IMG/VR virus record: IMGVR_UViG_3300010375_000021
Span: 1-63,410 of that record
Length of the DNA stretch: 63,410 nucleotides
Origin: a virus
Reading direction: 5' to 3' (one strand)
Shown here one piece after another: positions 32,991 through 40,471 of this stretch. A program made the position numbers and the translations under genes. Position 1 is the stretch's first letter, and each line of letters starts with the position of its first letter. The notes under the pieces are model-generated. The model saw only the letters and a program-made list of their open reading frames with translations. It was not told where the DNA came from and did no database searches.

Positions 32991-33196
32991 GTGACGAGCC
33001 ATCCACAACACTCTCGACCGTCGTGCCCATCAGCAAGCAGTGCAACCGCCTCCGACGCGCACTCAAATATATTTGCTCGGAGAATGACAACTGGAGAGAC
33101 GCAGTAGGCCCTGCGCTCACCACCATCGATTTACTAGAAGAGAACCTGGAGAAGATCAAGCAAGCCATTCTCCAATTGGATGCACAGGGCAAATAA
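32987..33196 (+). CDS. Hypothetical helical protein
   Basis: GTG 32987 overlaps the previous stop (GTGA). The 69-residue product is helical (NRLRRALKYICSENDNWRDA, LLEENLEKIKQAILQLDAQG). Unknown function. Confidence 0.5.
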   Translation: MSDEPSTTLSTVVPISKQCNRLRRALKYICSENDNWRDAVGPALTTIDLLEENLEKIKQAILQLDAQGK

Positions 33197-33249
33197 AAAC
33201 ATCTACAGCGGGTAAAACACCGTGATTTTCGACACTTTGGATGGTGAGC

Positions 33250-33483
33250 ATGAGCTATAAGCATAAGTATCCTGCCAAATATGAACGGGGCAAAGAGATA
33301 GGACAGGCATACATCAAAGATCTGCAACAACAACCAGAGGAGATGGCAAAGTGTGTCCAGATATTTTACCGCATTCTCCAGGAAGACTTGCTCTATCTGG
33401 CGGGAGATCCACTAGAAGCAGTCACTGATGCAGTTGAGCAAAATGCCGCGCTTCATGAGGGTATTCTCTCCTGCTTCGATTGA
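33250..33483 (+). CDS. Hypothetical protein
   Basis: Start chosen at ATG 33250. The 77-residue product MSYKHKYPAKYERGKEIGQA begins basic and is helical throughout. It is preceded by repeat copy A. No recognised family. Confidence 0.5.
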   Translation: MSYKHKYPAKYERGKEIGQAYIKDLQQQPEEMAKCVQIFYRILQEDLLYLAGDPLEAVTDAVEQNAALHEGILSCFD

Positions 33484-33579
33484 CCCTCTCACTTATAGAA
33501 CACACAAATCGCGAGTTTGCTGCAAGTATTTTGCCGTGTTTTTGAACATTTTTGAAAGAAACCTACGATTGAGGTGGAT

Positions 33580-33819
33580 ATGATTGAGTTGCCAGAGAGA
33601 GCGCTGAGCCGCCACATTGCAGAAGTCATCCTCTGGAGTAACGGCGTGGTGATGGTGTTCGATCACAATGGAGAGCCGGTCCCAGAGTTACAAGGGACAT
33701 TTCATGTTGTCGTTGAACGTATCAACGCACTTTTTGATCGTGAGGCGTGGCTGTACGCCGACTGGAGAACCGGCTTCAATATCCCGCTCAATCAGATCCC
33801 TTGTCTTCATCATAGGTAA
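33580..33819 (+). CDS. Hypothetical protein
   Basis: Start chosen at ATG 33580, with GAGGT four bases upstream. The 79-residue product MIELPERALSRHIAEVILWS has a strand-rich middle (GVVMVFDHNGEPVPELQGTF) and an aromatic end. Unknown role. Confidence 0.5.
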   Translation: MIELPERALSRHIAEVILWSNGVVMVFDHNGEPVPELQGTFHVVVERINALFDREAWLYADWRTGFNIPLNQIPCLHHR

Positions 33820-33844
33820 AACACCGTGTTTTTGAGCATTTTTG

Positions 33845-33960
33845 CCTGTTAGATGGGGTTCCGAGCTTCGCCCCCTGTATACTCGGAAAGTGGATGCTCA
33901 AAGTACGCTTTGACGACGGCTCTCGCCTTGAGGGAGCCACCCAATGAGCACTCTATCAGG
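33845..33960. ncRNA. Conserved structured element, copy 2
   Basis: Same layout as the element at 5266-5385. Outer stem CCTGTTAGA/TCTATCAGG (33845-33853 with 33952-33960, one T-T mismatch); hairpin TTCCGAG/CTCGGAA (33859-33865 with 33882-33888); TCAAAG-TACG-CTTTGA (33898-33913); GGC-TCTC-GCC (33918-33927). Loop TTCGCCCCCTGTATA and tail TTGAGGGAGCCACCC are identical to copy 1. Stem bases differ between copies but pairing is kept. It lies between repeats at 33815 and 34004. Confidence 0.75.
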
Positions 33961-34125
33961 GACATTGGCGATTCACTATGAGGTGCGTCACAAAATCAGC
34001 CGAAGTAAAACCCCGTGATTCGGAGCATTTTCTTGCATATTATGCGATAATGACAGCGCCAAGTGTTTTAATGACAGCTAACTACAGCGTTACGATTTGT
34101 CTTTGGGCTTGTCTTACGTACTTGA

Positions 34126-34157
34126 CCGGCACCTGAGCGCTTCTTCAGCCAGGTGCC
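34126..34157. repeat. Covarying hairpin, copy 2
   Basis: GGCACCTG (34128-34135) and CAGGTGCC (34150-34157) enclose AGCGCTTCTTCAGC. It matches the hairpin 30 bases after the integrase gene, with one compensated stem change. A second inverted repeat, TACTTCGTT/AACGAAGTA, follows at about 34177-34203. Confidence 0.55.
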
Positions 34158-34237
34158 ATCTCTACAAAAAAGCTGCTACTTCGTTAACATTGTCAACGAA
34201 GTAAGACGAGGCTTCGCGATCGAACGAGCACAACAAA

Positions 34238-34266
34238 AAAGAGAGCCACCCTCAGGCAGCCCTCTC
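34238..34266 (-). terminator. Terminator of the leftward gene 34273-34665
   Basis: On the minus strand, right after the stop at 34273, GAGAGGGCTGCC and GGTGGCTCTC form an imperfect hairpin followed by TTTTTT. It ends the leftward unit of switch 2. Confidence 0.65.
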
Positions 34267-34272
34267 TCAATC

Positions 34273-34665
34273 CTACGCCGCGAAATAGTCCCGCACCTCA
34301 CGTGTCGCCTTGACTGCATTAATGCACTTCTTCACGACTCGCTCATCACTAGCGCTGCAATGATAGACAATCGGCTCACGCTCACTACTGCGCACATCGG
34401 CCACCACCACATAGAACCGGCGCTCAAATGTGCTGCTTGCCACAAAGTGGAAGAACTCGCCCTGATGCACAATCAACTCCCCGGCGGTAAACGTCTTATT
34501 GGCGCGGCGAAACTGGACAGGGCCTTTATTTGCTTCACTGGCGACCAGCGAGACGGTTTCTTTCAGGACATGCGGGGCAATTGTGCGAGCGTTCTGTGTG
34601 CGTGATCCTTGGGACAGGCGCTGTTTGGCGCTGATACTCTGGCGGGATGTTGCGAGACCGTTCAT
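34273..34665 (-). CDS. Hypothetical protein
   Basis: The 130-residue product starts MNGLATSRQSISAKQRLSQG and contains TFTAGELIVHQGEFFHFVAS and RRFYVVVADVRSS, an alternating strand pattern with a basic helical C-terminus (VVKKCINAVKATREVRDYF). It is downstream of the HTH gene at 34779-35030 in the same direction. No recognised family. Confidence 0.55.
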   Translation of the reverse strand: MNGLATSRQSISAKQRLSQGSRTQNARTIAPHVLKETVSLVASEANKGPVQFRRANKTFTAGELIVHQGEFFHFVASSTFERRFYVVVADVRSSEREPIVYHCSASDERVVKKCINAVKATREVRDYFAA

Positions 34666-34778
34666 ATGCTATACTCCTTATGTGCTTCTGGCTTTCCTTG
34701 GTCGGTGTGCCAGTTGCCGAAATCCGGTTGACTCTTGAGGCGATCCAGGTTGGCGCTTGGATCGCTTCTGCGTTCCTC

Positions 34779-35030
34779 TTACGCTACTACTTGACGCCGC
34801 GCCCAGTAGGCTTTCTCCCAGCGCCAGAACCCATACTCGCTCCGCATCTTCAGGATGCCGTGATCTTCTTTGTTGAGGAACGCGATCGCCTGCATCACTT
34901 CGACGCGAGACAGGCCAGAAGCCCTGAGACCGTCGAACTCAAAACAGCCATTCTTATCGATGATCTGTCTCAACGTATCGAGGACGATGTTCATGTTGCT
35001 GCGGATCTGCTCGGTGATCGTTGCGTTCAT
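34779..35030 (-). CDS. Small winged-helix-type protein, leftward gene of switch 2
   Basis: Start chosen at ATG 35030 after AAGGAG. The 83-residue product MNATITEQIRSNMNIVLDTL contains SGLSRVEVMQAIAFLNKED, a likely recognition helix, and a C-terminal FWRWEKAYWARR. It is driven by the leftward promoter at 35071-35099. It may act with or against the XRE gene at 35202. Confidence 0.6.
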   Translation of the reverse strand: MNATITEQIRSNMNIVLDTLRQIIDKNGCFEFDGLRASGLSRVEVMQAIAFLNKEDHGILKMRSEYGFWRWEKAYWARRQVVA

Positions 35031-35070
35031 TTTATTTCTCCTTCGCTTTAGTACTCTCTTCATTGATCTA

Positions 35071-35166
35071 AGTATACCACATAATTAAGCCGTTTGCAAT
35101 AGATTTAAGCCAATAACTTACCAATTCTTACCATGTGTTGACAAATCGGCTTAATTAGTATAAAAT
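35071..35166. promoter_or_regulatory. Divergent promoter pair with operators (switch 2)
   Basis: Leftward: -10 TATACT (plus 35071-35076) and -35 TTGCAA (35094-35099), spacer 17. Rightward: TTGACA (35138-35143), spacer 17, TAAAAT (35161-35166). The bases CGGCTTAATTA occur in both spacers in matching promoter orientation (35147-35157 rightward; complement at 35082-35092 leftward), with a partial third copy at 35102-35111. Same design as switch 1 with a different operator. Confidence 0.85.
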
Positions 35167-35201
35167 TAACCTATCAAGTTCACAAAGGGGAGGTACCTCA
35201 A

Positions 35202-35477
35202 GTGCAAAATAAAGACAAGTATACCCTGCGGGAACTTTATGACAATCTTCCTGTCACGCTAGCAGAGTTGGGGAGACAGGCTAAATTGAATGAAGTTACC
35301 GTAGCGCGTATTAGGGACGGAGAACGCGCCAGGAGAGGCACTGCAAATAGTCTATTGAGGGCTATGAGCGCTATCTATGGACGCGAGTTCACATTGGCAA
35401 ACGTAACTGGGATCAATGTTCAGGGAAGTGGAGCAGCCTCAGGTCAGGATGACAACTCACTAGATGAGGTTGCTTAG
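35202..35477 (+). CDS. XRE-type HTH regulator of switch 2
   Basis: GTG 35202 lies eight bases after GGGAGG. The 91-residue product has LAELGRQAKLNEVTVARIRD followed by GERARRGTANSLLRAMSAIY, a clear HTH. The Gly/Ser/Asp tail looks flexible. It is the first rightward gene of the divergent pair and the likely repressor of CGGCTTAATTA sites. Confidence 0.8.
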   Translation: MQNKDKYTLRELYDNLPVTLAELGRQAKLNEVTVARIRDGERARRGTANSLLRAMSAIYGREFTLANVTGINVQGSGAASGQDDNSLDEVA

Positions 35478-35479
35478 GC

Positions 35480-35530
35480 CCAAGTCGGTGGCCTTTCGCG
35501 GCGGCTAACCTGAAACCACCACCGACTTGG
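35480..35530 (+). terminator. Hairpin after the switch 2 regulator
   Basis: CCAAGTCGGTGG (35480-35491) pairs with CCACCGACTTGG (35519-35530), a 12-base stem. There is no clean T run, so it may be an attenuator or RNA end structure. It starts after the bases GCTTAGGCC, also present after the switch 1 regulator. Confidence 0.6.
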
Positions 35531-35604
35531 TTGCAACACTGTAATTATACATCAGATGATGGACAAATAAGACAAGTCCGCTTTAAGCAGCCAAGGAAGT
35601 TGCC

Positions 35605-36621
35605 ATGATAATCACTGAGAAGCGTTGCACAAAATGCGGAGAGGTAAAGCCTCTCATTGATTTTCCACTGAAGAAAAGTTCACCTGATTTGCACTCAACC
35701 TGGTGCAAGATTTGCTATCGCGCCCACCAGCGACAGAAGTACATCCCCAAAGGGGAGCCAAAGGTCAGAACGTGGGAGATGTATCGGGACGAGCAAAGCA
35801 AGTCGTGTACCCGATGCGGTCAGGTCAAGGACCTTTCAGAGTATCATCTAAGGGGAGATGCCCGAGACGGTCGATCTAGTTGGTGTATGGATTGCGTCCA
35901 TGCCCACCAGAAAAGCAAACGTCAACCCAAATTCGTCCCACAGGTAAGCACTGTTCGTAGACCGAAGCCTGTTCCAAAGCCAACCAAAGAAGAAATTCAT
36001 GTTGAGGCTGGAATGAAAGTCTGCACAAAATGCGAATCCGTGAAGACGCTAAAGGAATTTCACAAACGGTCTAGCGCTATGGATGGTCTTGCACATTGGT
36101 GTAAGGATTGTATGCAGAACAAAGCGAAAGAGCGGCGCGCCCGAATGAAAGCGCAAGTTGAAATTCAGAGTATTGCCATACCAGAAGCAAAGACTTGTGT
36201 CCGATGCGGCGAAGTGAAACCGGCAGACTCATTCGGTAAAGATGTCATAAAAGGGCTTTCCTGTTGGTGCAAGGAATGCATGATGACGCGGAGAAAAGAG
36301 ACATTCTCTAACAAGAGGCATCACCTGAAGAAATATGGGCTCACCCTGGAGCAATACAACCAGATAAAACAAGATCAGGGAGGAGCGTGCGCAATTTGTC
36401 ATAAAATCCCGCCTCCCGGCAGGCAGGGGCTTGTACTCGACCACGATCACGCAACGGGCAAATTTCGAGGATTAATCTGCAACACGTGTAACTCAAGAGT
36501 AGGGGTAGTTGAAGGTAAGAGAAGGGCTAAGAGGAGGAGCCACATGCCGCAATCTGCTATAGGTCCGGTAACCGATTATCTCAATGACCCGCCAGGACAG
36601 CGATTTTTGAGAGGTGCCTAA
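35605..36621 (+). CDS. Endonuclease VII/HNH-type nuclease with four zinc fingers
   Basis: The 338-residue protein has four repeats of the form C-x2-CGEVKPL...F...W-C-x2-C at about residues 8-40, 67-95, 138-165 and 198-225. Each should hold one zinc. The C-terminal domain (YGLTLEQYNQIKQDQGGACA, then LVLDHDHATGKFRGLICNTC) is a recombination endonuclease VII/HNH-like nuclease with its DHDH and CNTCN signature. It could resolve branched DNA or act as a homing nuclease. It is followed by the small frame and the stem-loop at 36756. Confidence 0.8.
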   Translation: MIITEKRCTKCGEVKPLIDFPLKKSSPDLHSTWCKICYRAHQRQKYIPKGEPKVRTWEMYRDEQSKSCTRCGQVKDLSEYHLRGDARDGRSSWCMDCVHAHQKSKRQPKFVPQVSTVRRPKPVPKPTKEEIHVEAGMKVCTKCESVKTLKEFHKRSSAMDGLAHWCKDCMQNKAKERRARMKAQVEIQSIAIPEAKTCVRCGEVKPADSFGKDVIKGLSCWCKECMMTRRKETFSNKRHHLKKYGLTLEQYNQIKQDQGGACAICHKIPPPGRQGLVLDHDHATGKFRGLICNTCNSRVGVVEGKRRAKRRSHMPQSAIGPVTDYLNDPPGQRFLRGA

Positions 36622-36755
36622 TGGAGAGTGAGAGGTTGAGATCAGGTAAAGGTTGCGCTTATCTGGTTCAGATATTCACCTTGAACTGTTTTTATTTTGA
36701 ACCTACTATCCCTCAAGCAAATTTCAAGGTAAAATCTGAGAGTACCTATTTGATC

Positions 36756-36805
36756 GGTAGCTTCCTGGCGCTCCGTTTGTCAGGCCGAGAAACCGGGAAG
36801 CTGCC
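36756..36805 (+). ncRNA. Strong stem-loop with two G-T positions
   Basis: GGTAGCTTCCTGG (36756-36768) pairs with CCGGGAAGCTGCC (36793-36805) around a 24-base loop. Thirteen pairs include two that would be U-G in plus-strand RNA but A-C in the opposite strand. This favours a rightward transcript as the functional form. Confidence 0.6.
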
Positions 36806-36902
36806 ACGAACAACATTATTTACGCTCAAAACGCCGTGCGAAGACGCATGAAAACAATGTCTCTTCAATTATACCGATTGCAAAAAACGAAAACAATGGT
36901 GG

Positions 36903-36928
36903 TGACGGTTTCTGACGGATTGTGACGG
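36903..36928 (+). repeat. Three TGACGG direct repeats with 10-base spacing
   Basis: TGACGG starts at 36903, 36913 and 36923, exactly one helical turn apart, 41 bases before the HTH gene at 36969. The phasing suits cooperative binding of a protein on one DNA face. Confidence 0.65.
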
Positions 36929-36968
36929 ATTTTTACAGGCATTTATAGACAATACGGGCAGGCTAACA

Positions 36969-37202
36969 ATGGGCATCAATGAGTATTTCTTGACCACAAG
37001 TGAGTTGCAAGAGCGCTGGCATGTATCGGAATCAACACTCTATCGGATGCGCAAACGTGGCGATTTGACAGAGGTGGATCTGGAGGATAAGAAGCCAGGT
37101 CCAGGTCGGCGGCTGGTGCGGTTCTCACTGAAAGATATTTTGCAATGGGAACATGATCATCGTAAGACGTGCAACGGACAGCGGACGCAACGAGCGCAGT
37201 AG
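36969..37202 (+). CDS. Excisionase/MerR-type HTH protein
   Basis: The 77-residue product contains LTTSELQERWHVSESTLYRM, then RKRGDLTEVDLEDKKPGPGR and RFSLKDILQWEHDH. This is the winged HTH layout of excisionase-family DNA-binding proteins. The C-terminus is basic. Three phased TGACGG repeats sit just upstream and may be its sites. It could be the recombination directionality factor, but other HTH genes here compete for that role. Confidence 0.7.
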   Translation: MGINEYFLTTSELQERWHVSESTLYRMRKRGDLTEVDLEDKKPGPGRRLVRFSLKDILQWEHDHRKTCNGQRTQRAQ

Positions 37203-37324
37203 AACGATAATGGCGGCCCCGATCAAGTTTGTGCAGAAATCGGAACCGCCATCAGTAAGCCACCCTTAGCTTAACTCACCCTCCCTTGGGTGTCAATATA
37301 AAGGCGGCGGGAGATCTTCGTGAC

Positions 37325-37522
37325 ATGCATAATTATAATCTCTTCGATAGGTCAAGGCAAGGGCAAAGCCAAAAAGGCTATGAAATAGGCGGTATGCTGG
37401 ATCGGCCTGTAGAGCCAATTGGTGGGAAATCTTCCCAAAATGCTTGTTTTGCAGCTCAAGCCGCCATACAAGCGGGCTGGCGGGATCAGCCAATCGCAAT
37501 TAGTCGCGAGGTGGCAAGATGA
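37325..37522 (+). CDS. Hypothetical 65-residue protein
   Basis: Start chosen at ATG 37325 with GGGAG eleven bases before. The product MHNYNLFDRSRQGQSQKGYE is hydrophilic and ends SREVAR. It overlaps the methyltransferase start by four bases (ATGA). No recognised family. Confidence 0.5.
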   Translation: MHNYNLFDRSRQGQSQKGYEIGGMLDRPVEPIGGKSSQNACFAAQAAIQAGWRDQPIAISREVAR

Positions 37523-38925
37523 GAAATCAAATCCTCTGCGGCGATTCGCTCACCATCCTCAAGACTCTTCCCAATGAGAGTGTGCATTCCATCGTTTGCG
37601 ACCCACCTGCAGGAATTAGTTTCATGGGCAAGGACTGGGATGGAGCAAAAGGCGGGCGTATTGCCTGGATATCCTGGCTCTCTGAGGTCATGACTGAGGC
37701 ACTGCGAGTCCTCAATCCCGGTGGTCATGCGCTGGTGTGGGCGCTGCCGAGAACATCACATTGGACAGCGTGCGCACTGGAAGATGCGGGCTTCGAGATC
37801 AGAGATAAGCTTTATCACATCTTCGCCAGCGGATTTCCCAAGTCGTATGACATCGCAAAAGGCATCGAGGGTATTCTGATGCAGGGAAGTGCCAACTGGA
37901 CCGATTGGAAGCACTTACCAGGCGAGCGCCAAGAGGGTGAGAACGTCGCGTATGGCATGACACGCACCAACGCGGAGACGGGCAACAGGCCGCGTACATA
38001 CGTCAGCACAGGGGCATTTGAGTTAGATGCTACCACTGAAGAAGCAAAGAAGTGGAATGGTTGGGGCACGGCATTGAAGCCAGCAGTCGAAGAGTGGATC
38101 TTGTGCCGTAAGCCTCTCTCTGAATCCTCGATTGCTCGCAATGTGCTGGAATGGGGCTGCGGTGGGCTGAACATCAATGGATCACGAATCGCGGGGGAAA
38201 TCTGGCAAAGATCAACACCCTATAAAGATGATATCCGCAATGGACATCTCCATGCAGCAAAGGAGCAAAAAACCTACGAAGTAGGTCCACAACAAGGAAA
38301 TGGATTAGGGCGCTATCCTGCACACCTCCTACTCTCCCATACCGAAGAGTGCCAGCCCGGTGCGTGCGTTGAGGGGTGCCCTGCTCTGGAATTGGATAAA
38401 CAGAGCGGGATACGTAAGTCTGGCGTGCTTACCTTAGATCCCTGTAGCCCTAGCACCAGGAATGCATATGGGGAGTATGGGCAACGCAGTTTGACAACCT
38501 ATGGAGACGAAGGCGGCGCAAGTCGCTACTTTACCCAATTCTACTACGCTCCGAAAGCCAGCACCGCCGAACGCAACCTTGGATGCGAGACGCCTAACAT
38601 GCACCCAACCGTGAAGAATCAGCAACTTATGCGCTGGCTCTGCCGCCTCATCACTCCACCACAAGGAATTGTCTTGGATTGCTTTGCTGGCTCTGGAAGC
38701 ACCGGGGTAGCAGCCATTGCAGAGGGCTTCCATTTCATCGGCATTGAACTCGATCCCGAGTACGCCGCGATTGCCCAGGCCAGATTGAACTACGCAATAG
38801 CCGAATATGAGGCAGAGGCAAAGCGAGAGAAGCAACTGGCGCTCTTCGACGTTCCCATAGTGAAGAAAACAACACCACCGAAGCCCATCACACGCGAACT
38901 GTGGGAAGTGGAGGCAGTAGGATGA
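37519..38925 (+). CDS. DNA methyltransferase, second DPPA-type paralogue
   Basis: The 468-residue enzyme has motif IV DPPA at residues 28-31 (VCDPPAGISFMGKDW) and the SAM motif DCFAGSGSTG near residue 395. It shares long stretches with the enzyme at 17282-18631 (GGHAL-WALPRTSHWTA-ALE-AGFEIRD and TALKPAVEEWILCRKPLSE), but the middle target-recognition parts differ. It also overlaps its neighbours by four bases on both sides. Likely protection of phage DNA. Confidence 0.88.
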   Translation: MRNQILCGDSLTILKTLPNESVHSIVCDPPAGISFMGKDWDGAKGGRIAWISWLSEVMTEALRVLNPGGHALVWALPRTSHWTACALEDAGFEIRDKLYHIFASGFPKSYDIAKGIEGILMQGSANWTDWKHLPGERQEGENVAYGMTRTNAETGNRPRTYVSTGAFELDATTEEAKKWNGWGTALKPAVEEWILCRKPLSESSIARNVLEWGCGGLNINGSRIAGEIWQRSTPYKDDIRNGHLHAAKEQKTYEVGPQQGNGLGRYPAHLLLSHTEECQPGACVEGCPALELDKQSGIRKSGVLTLDPCSPSTRNAYGEYGQRSLTTYGDEGGASRYFTQFYYAPKASTAERNLGCETPNMHPTVKNQQLMRWLCRLITPPQGIVLDCFAGSGSTGVAAIAEGFHFIGIELDPEYAAIAQARLNYAIAEYEAEAKREKQLALFDVPIVKKTTPPKPITRELWEVEAVG

Positions 38926-39146
38926 AATCAACACAGAATATCGATGCAGCCCGCCTCCTTCATGACGTGGACGCCGTGCGCATCTCGCGTGGTGTCACCT
39001 GGAATCAGGTCTTCCACCAGACATGGATCACCAACCTCTCACAGGTCAGGCGTGGATTGAAGCCACTCTCTCTGACTAATGCGCACAAGCTGGCCGAGTG
39101 GGCAGGGCTGGACCTGCGCCAGTATGAGCAAGAGGTGGCGGTATGA
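38922..39146 (+). CDS. Small HTH-type protein
   Basis: Start chosen at ATG 38922, overlapping the methyltransferase stop. The 74-residue product contains SRGVTWNQVFHQTWITNLSQ and then VRRGLKPLSLTNAHKLAEW, an XRE-like HTH. It overlaps the next gene by four bases. Possible early regulator. Confidence 0.6.
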   Translation: MKSTQNIDAARLLHDVDAVRISRGVTWNQVFHQTWITNLSQVRRGLKPLSLTNAHKLAEWAGLDLRQYEQEVAV

Positions 39147-39367
39147 GTTACTTCAAGTGTGACAATTGCCGTACTCCCATCATGCGCTATCTCAATGGCG
39201 TCTGGACCTGCCTCAACTGCCTGCTTTTTGCAGCAATCTACAGCAATCGAGACGATACTGAGCGAGTCCGGTTGCTGGCATTGGCAGACAGCACAAAGCA
39301 GGCGAGCATCAATCAGCGCGCCAGGGAGCGCGGCATGTGGGTAGTTGAACGAGGAGATGCAAGATGA
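39143..39367 (+). CDS. Small zinc-ribbon protein
   Basis: The 74-residue product begins MSYFKCDNCRTPIMRYLNGV and continues TCLNCLLFAA, giving two CxxC pairs (one zinc ribbon), then a charged helix. Four-base overlaps link it to both neighbours. Confidence 0.6.
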   Translation: MSYFKCDNCRTPIMRYLNGVWTCLNCLLFAAIYSNRDDTERVRLLALADSTKQASINQRARERGMWVVERGDAR

Positions 39368-39648
39368 ATCTTTTTCTCACCCAACTGCATCTCTCCGCTT
39401 TCGTCCCGCTAGAGATCCGCGAGTTGCAACGCCAGGGCGGCCCCTCGGAGTGGCATTTCGAGGCAGTCAGCGAACTCTCACAACTCATCGCAGAGAAGGG
39501 GGATAGCTTCCAATTCGGTGGTAAGAAGGGCGAGGCAGCCTCCTACATGGGCAAACTCACTGAGGCACTGGCAGTTATGGCATTCATCCCCGGCGGCGTG
39601 ACCGCGTTCGGGTTGCACTTTGAGGCAGAAAGTGAGGCTCAGCAATGA
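39364..39648 (+). CDS. Hypothetical helical protein
   Basis: The 94-residue product MNLFLTQLHLSAFVPLEIRE contains a Gly-rich loop (FQFGGKKGEAAS) between helices and ends acidic. Part of the coupled gene chain. No recognised family. Confidence 0.55.
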   Translation: MNLFLTQLHLSAFVPLEIRELQRQGGPSEWHFEAVSELSQLIAEKGDSFQFGGKKGEAASYMGKLTEALAVMAFIPGGVTAFGLHFEAESEAQQ

Positions 39649-40142
39649 CCTACACCCAACCCTCGCTCTTTGATGCCGTATCCGAGCAGCCAGCAAAGAA
39701 ACCCGCAACATGTCACTTCAGAGGGTGTGCAGAGCCTGTAGTTGGCTCATCCACGGTAAAGCGGGATGGCTACGTATGTAAGTGCCACAACGATATTGAG
39801 TGGGCAACTGCGCTATCTCGTGGCAACGATGGCTACTGGAGAAAGTTTGGGCAGTGCTGGCTTGATGAGATGGAAGGAAGAGAGCCAATGAGCAACATCC
39901 TCACCAGAGCAGCACTCGACACACTGCTCCTTGCGAACGGATGTGCGACATCCGAGTTCCAGCACAAAAAAATCCATACGAAGCAGGGTGAGACGTATGG
40001 CTACGTTGTTTCCACCGTCTATGCAGGCAAGCCTATCAGGCTCGGACGATGGGACGAACTGAACCAGCATGGCCCTGCGCATGTGCTGGAACTGATAGTC
40101 AAGAAAATCTCAGACGAGAAGCGAAAGGCGGTCAGCGCATGA
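39645..40142 (+). CDS. Hypothetical protein with a Cys/His cluster
   Basis: The 165-residue protein has TCHFRGCAEPVVGSSTVKRD and VCKCHNDIEWA, a set of Cys and His that could bind zinc near residues 23-50. The rest is helical and mixed. It overlaps its neighbours by four bases. Unknown role. Confidence 0.55.
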   Translation: MTYTQPSLFDAVSEQPAKKPATCHFRGCAEPVVGSSTVKRDGYVCKCHNDIEWATALSRGNDGYWRKFGQCWLDEMEGREPMSNILTRAALDTLLLANGCATSEFQHKKIHTKQGETYGYVVSTVYAGKPIRLGRWDELNQHGPAHVLELIVKKISDEKRKAVSA

Positions 40143-40471
40143 TCACTACTACCCCCGATGTCCTGACCTGGCACAACATCTACTCCTGGGCAGAGAGCCT
40201 GCCCGATACATGGACTGCTCGCCCCGGCTCCTGCATCGAGTGCCCAATTGCGCAGTATCTGAATGACGTGGCGGCGTCGGCTCAAGATTGGATCGTGGGC
40301 ACTGACGCCGCGGTACTGGACATGGACAGCAGCCAAACAGAGAAAATCGACATGCCGCGTTGGATTGCTTTCTTTATCGACTGCGTGGACGTACACAGCC
40401 AGCCAATCAGCAAGGCCCGTGTGCTTGAACTCCTTGAGCGCTGCAAACCGGGGAGTGAGGCCAGCCAATGA
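40139..40471 (+). CDS. Hypothetical acidic protein
   Basis: Start chosen at ATG 40139, overlapping the previous stop. The 110-residue product MITTTPDVLTWHNIYSWAES contains SCIECPIAQYLNDVA and is acidic and helical. Coupled to both neighbours. No recognised family. Confidence 0.55.
   Translation: MITTTPDVLTWHNIYSWAESLPDTWTARPGSCIECPIAQYLNDVAASAQDWIVGTDAAVLDMDSSQTEKIDMPRWIAFFIDCVDVHSQPISKARVLELLERCKPGSEASQ

Larger units (their letters stand above)
33211..34033 (+). repeat. Four dispersed operator-like repeats around AAAACACCGTG
   Basis: Four related 30-base segments lie at 33211-33240, 33525-33554, 33815-33844 and 34004-34033. The consensus is roughly RGTAAAACACCGTGWTTTT followed by about six bases and CATTTT. 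In the third copy AAAACAC and GTGTTTT form a 7-base inverted repeat around one base. All four lie between genes. The last two flank the structured element copy 2. Confidence 0.6.
36621..36968. other. Gene-poor interval with RNA structure and TGACGG iterons
   Basis: A frame of 76 codons starts at 36621, overlapping the nuclease stop, but it spans the stem-loop and has no family, so it is not called. The interval holds the 13-base stem-loop at 36756-36805 and three TGACGG repeats at 36903-36928. Confidence 0.5.

Noticed and set aside
34238-34266. GAGCCACCC here as a third copy of the structured element tail
   Set aside because: The surrounding loop and hairpins are absent; it is part of a T-rich terminator of the leftward gene. 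Similar GCCACCC strings at 29908, 30532 and 37256 were also dismissed.
34647-35051. A 134-codon plus frame
   Set aside because: Antisense to the HTH gene at 34779-35030, which has a good ribosome site and promoter.
36621-36851. A 76-codon plus frame starting at the nuclease stop
   Set aside because: Spans a strong stem-loop with strand-informative pairs and shows no protein-like pattern.
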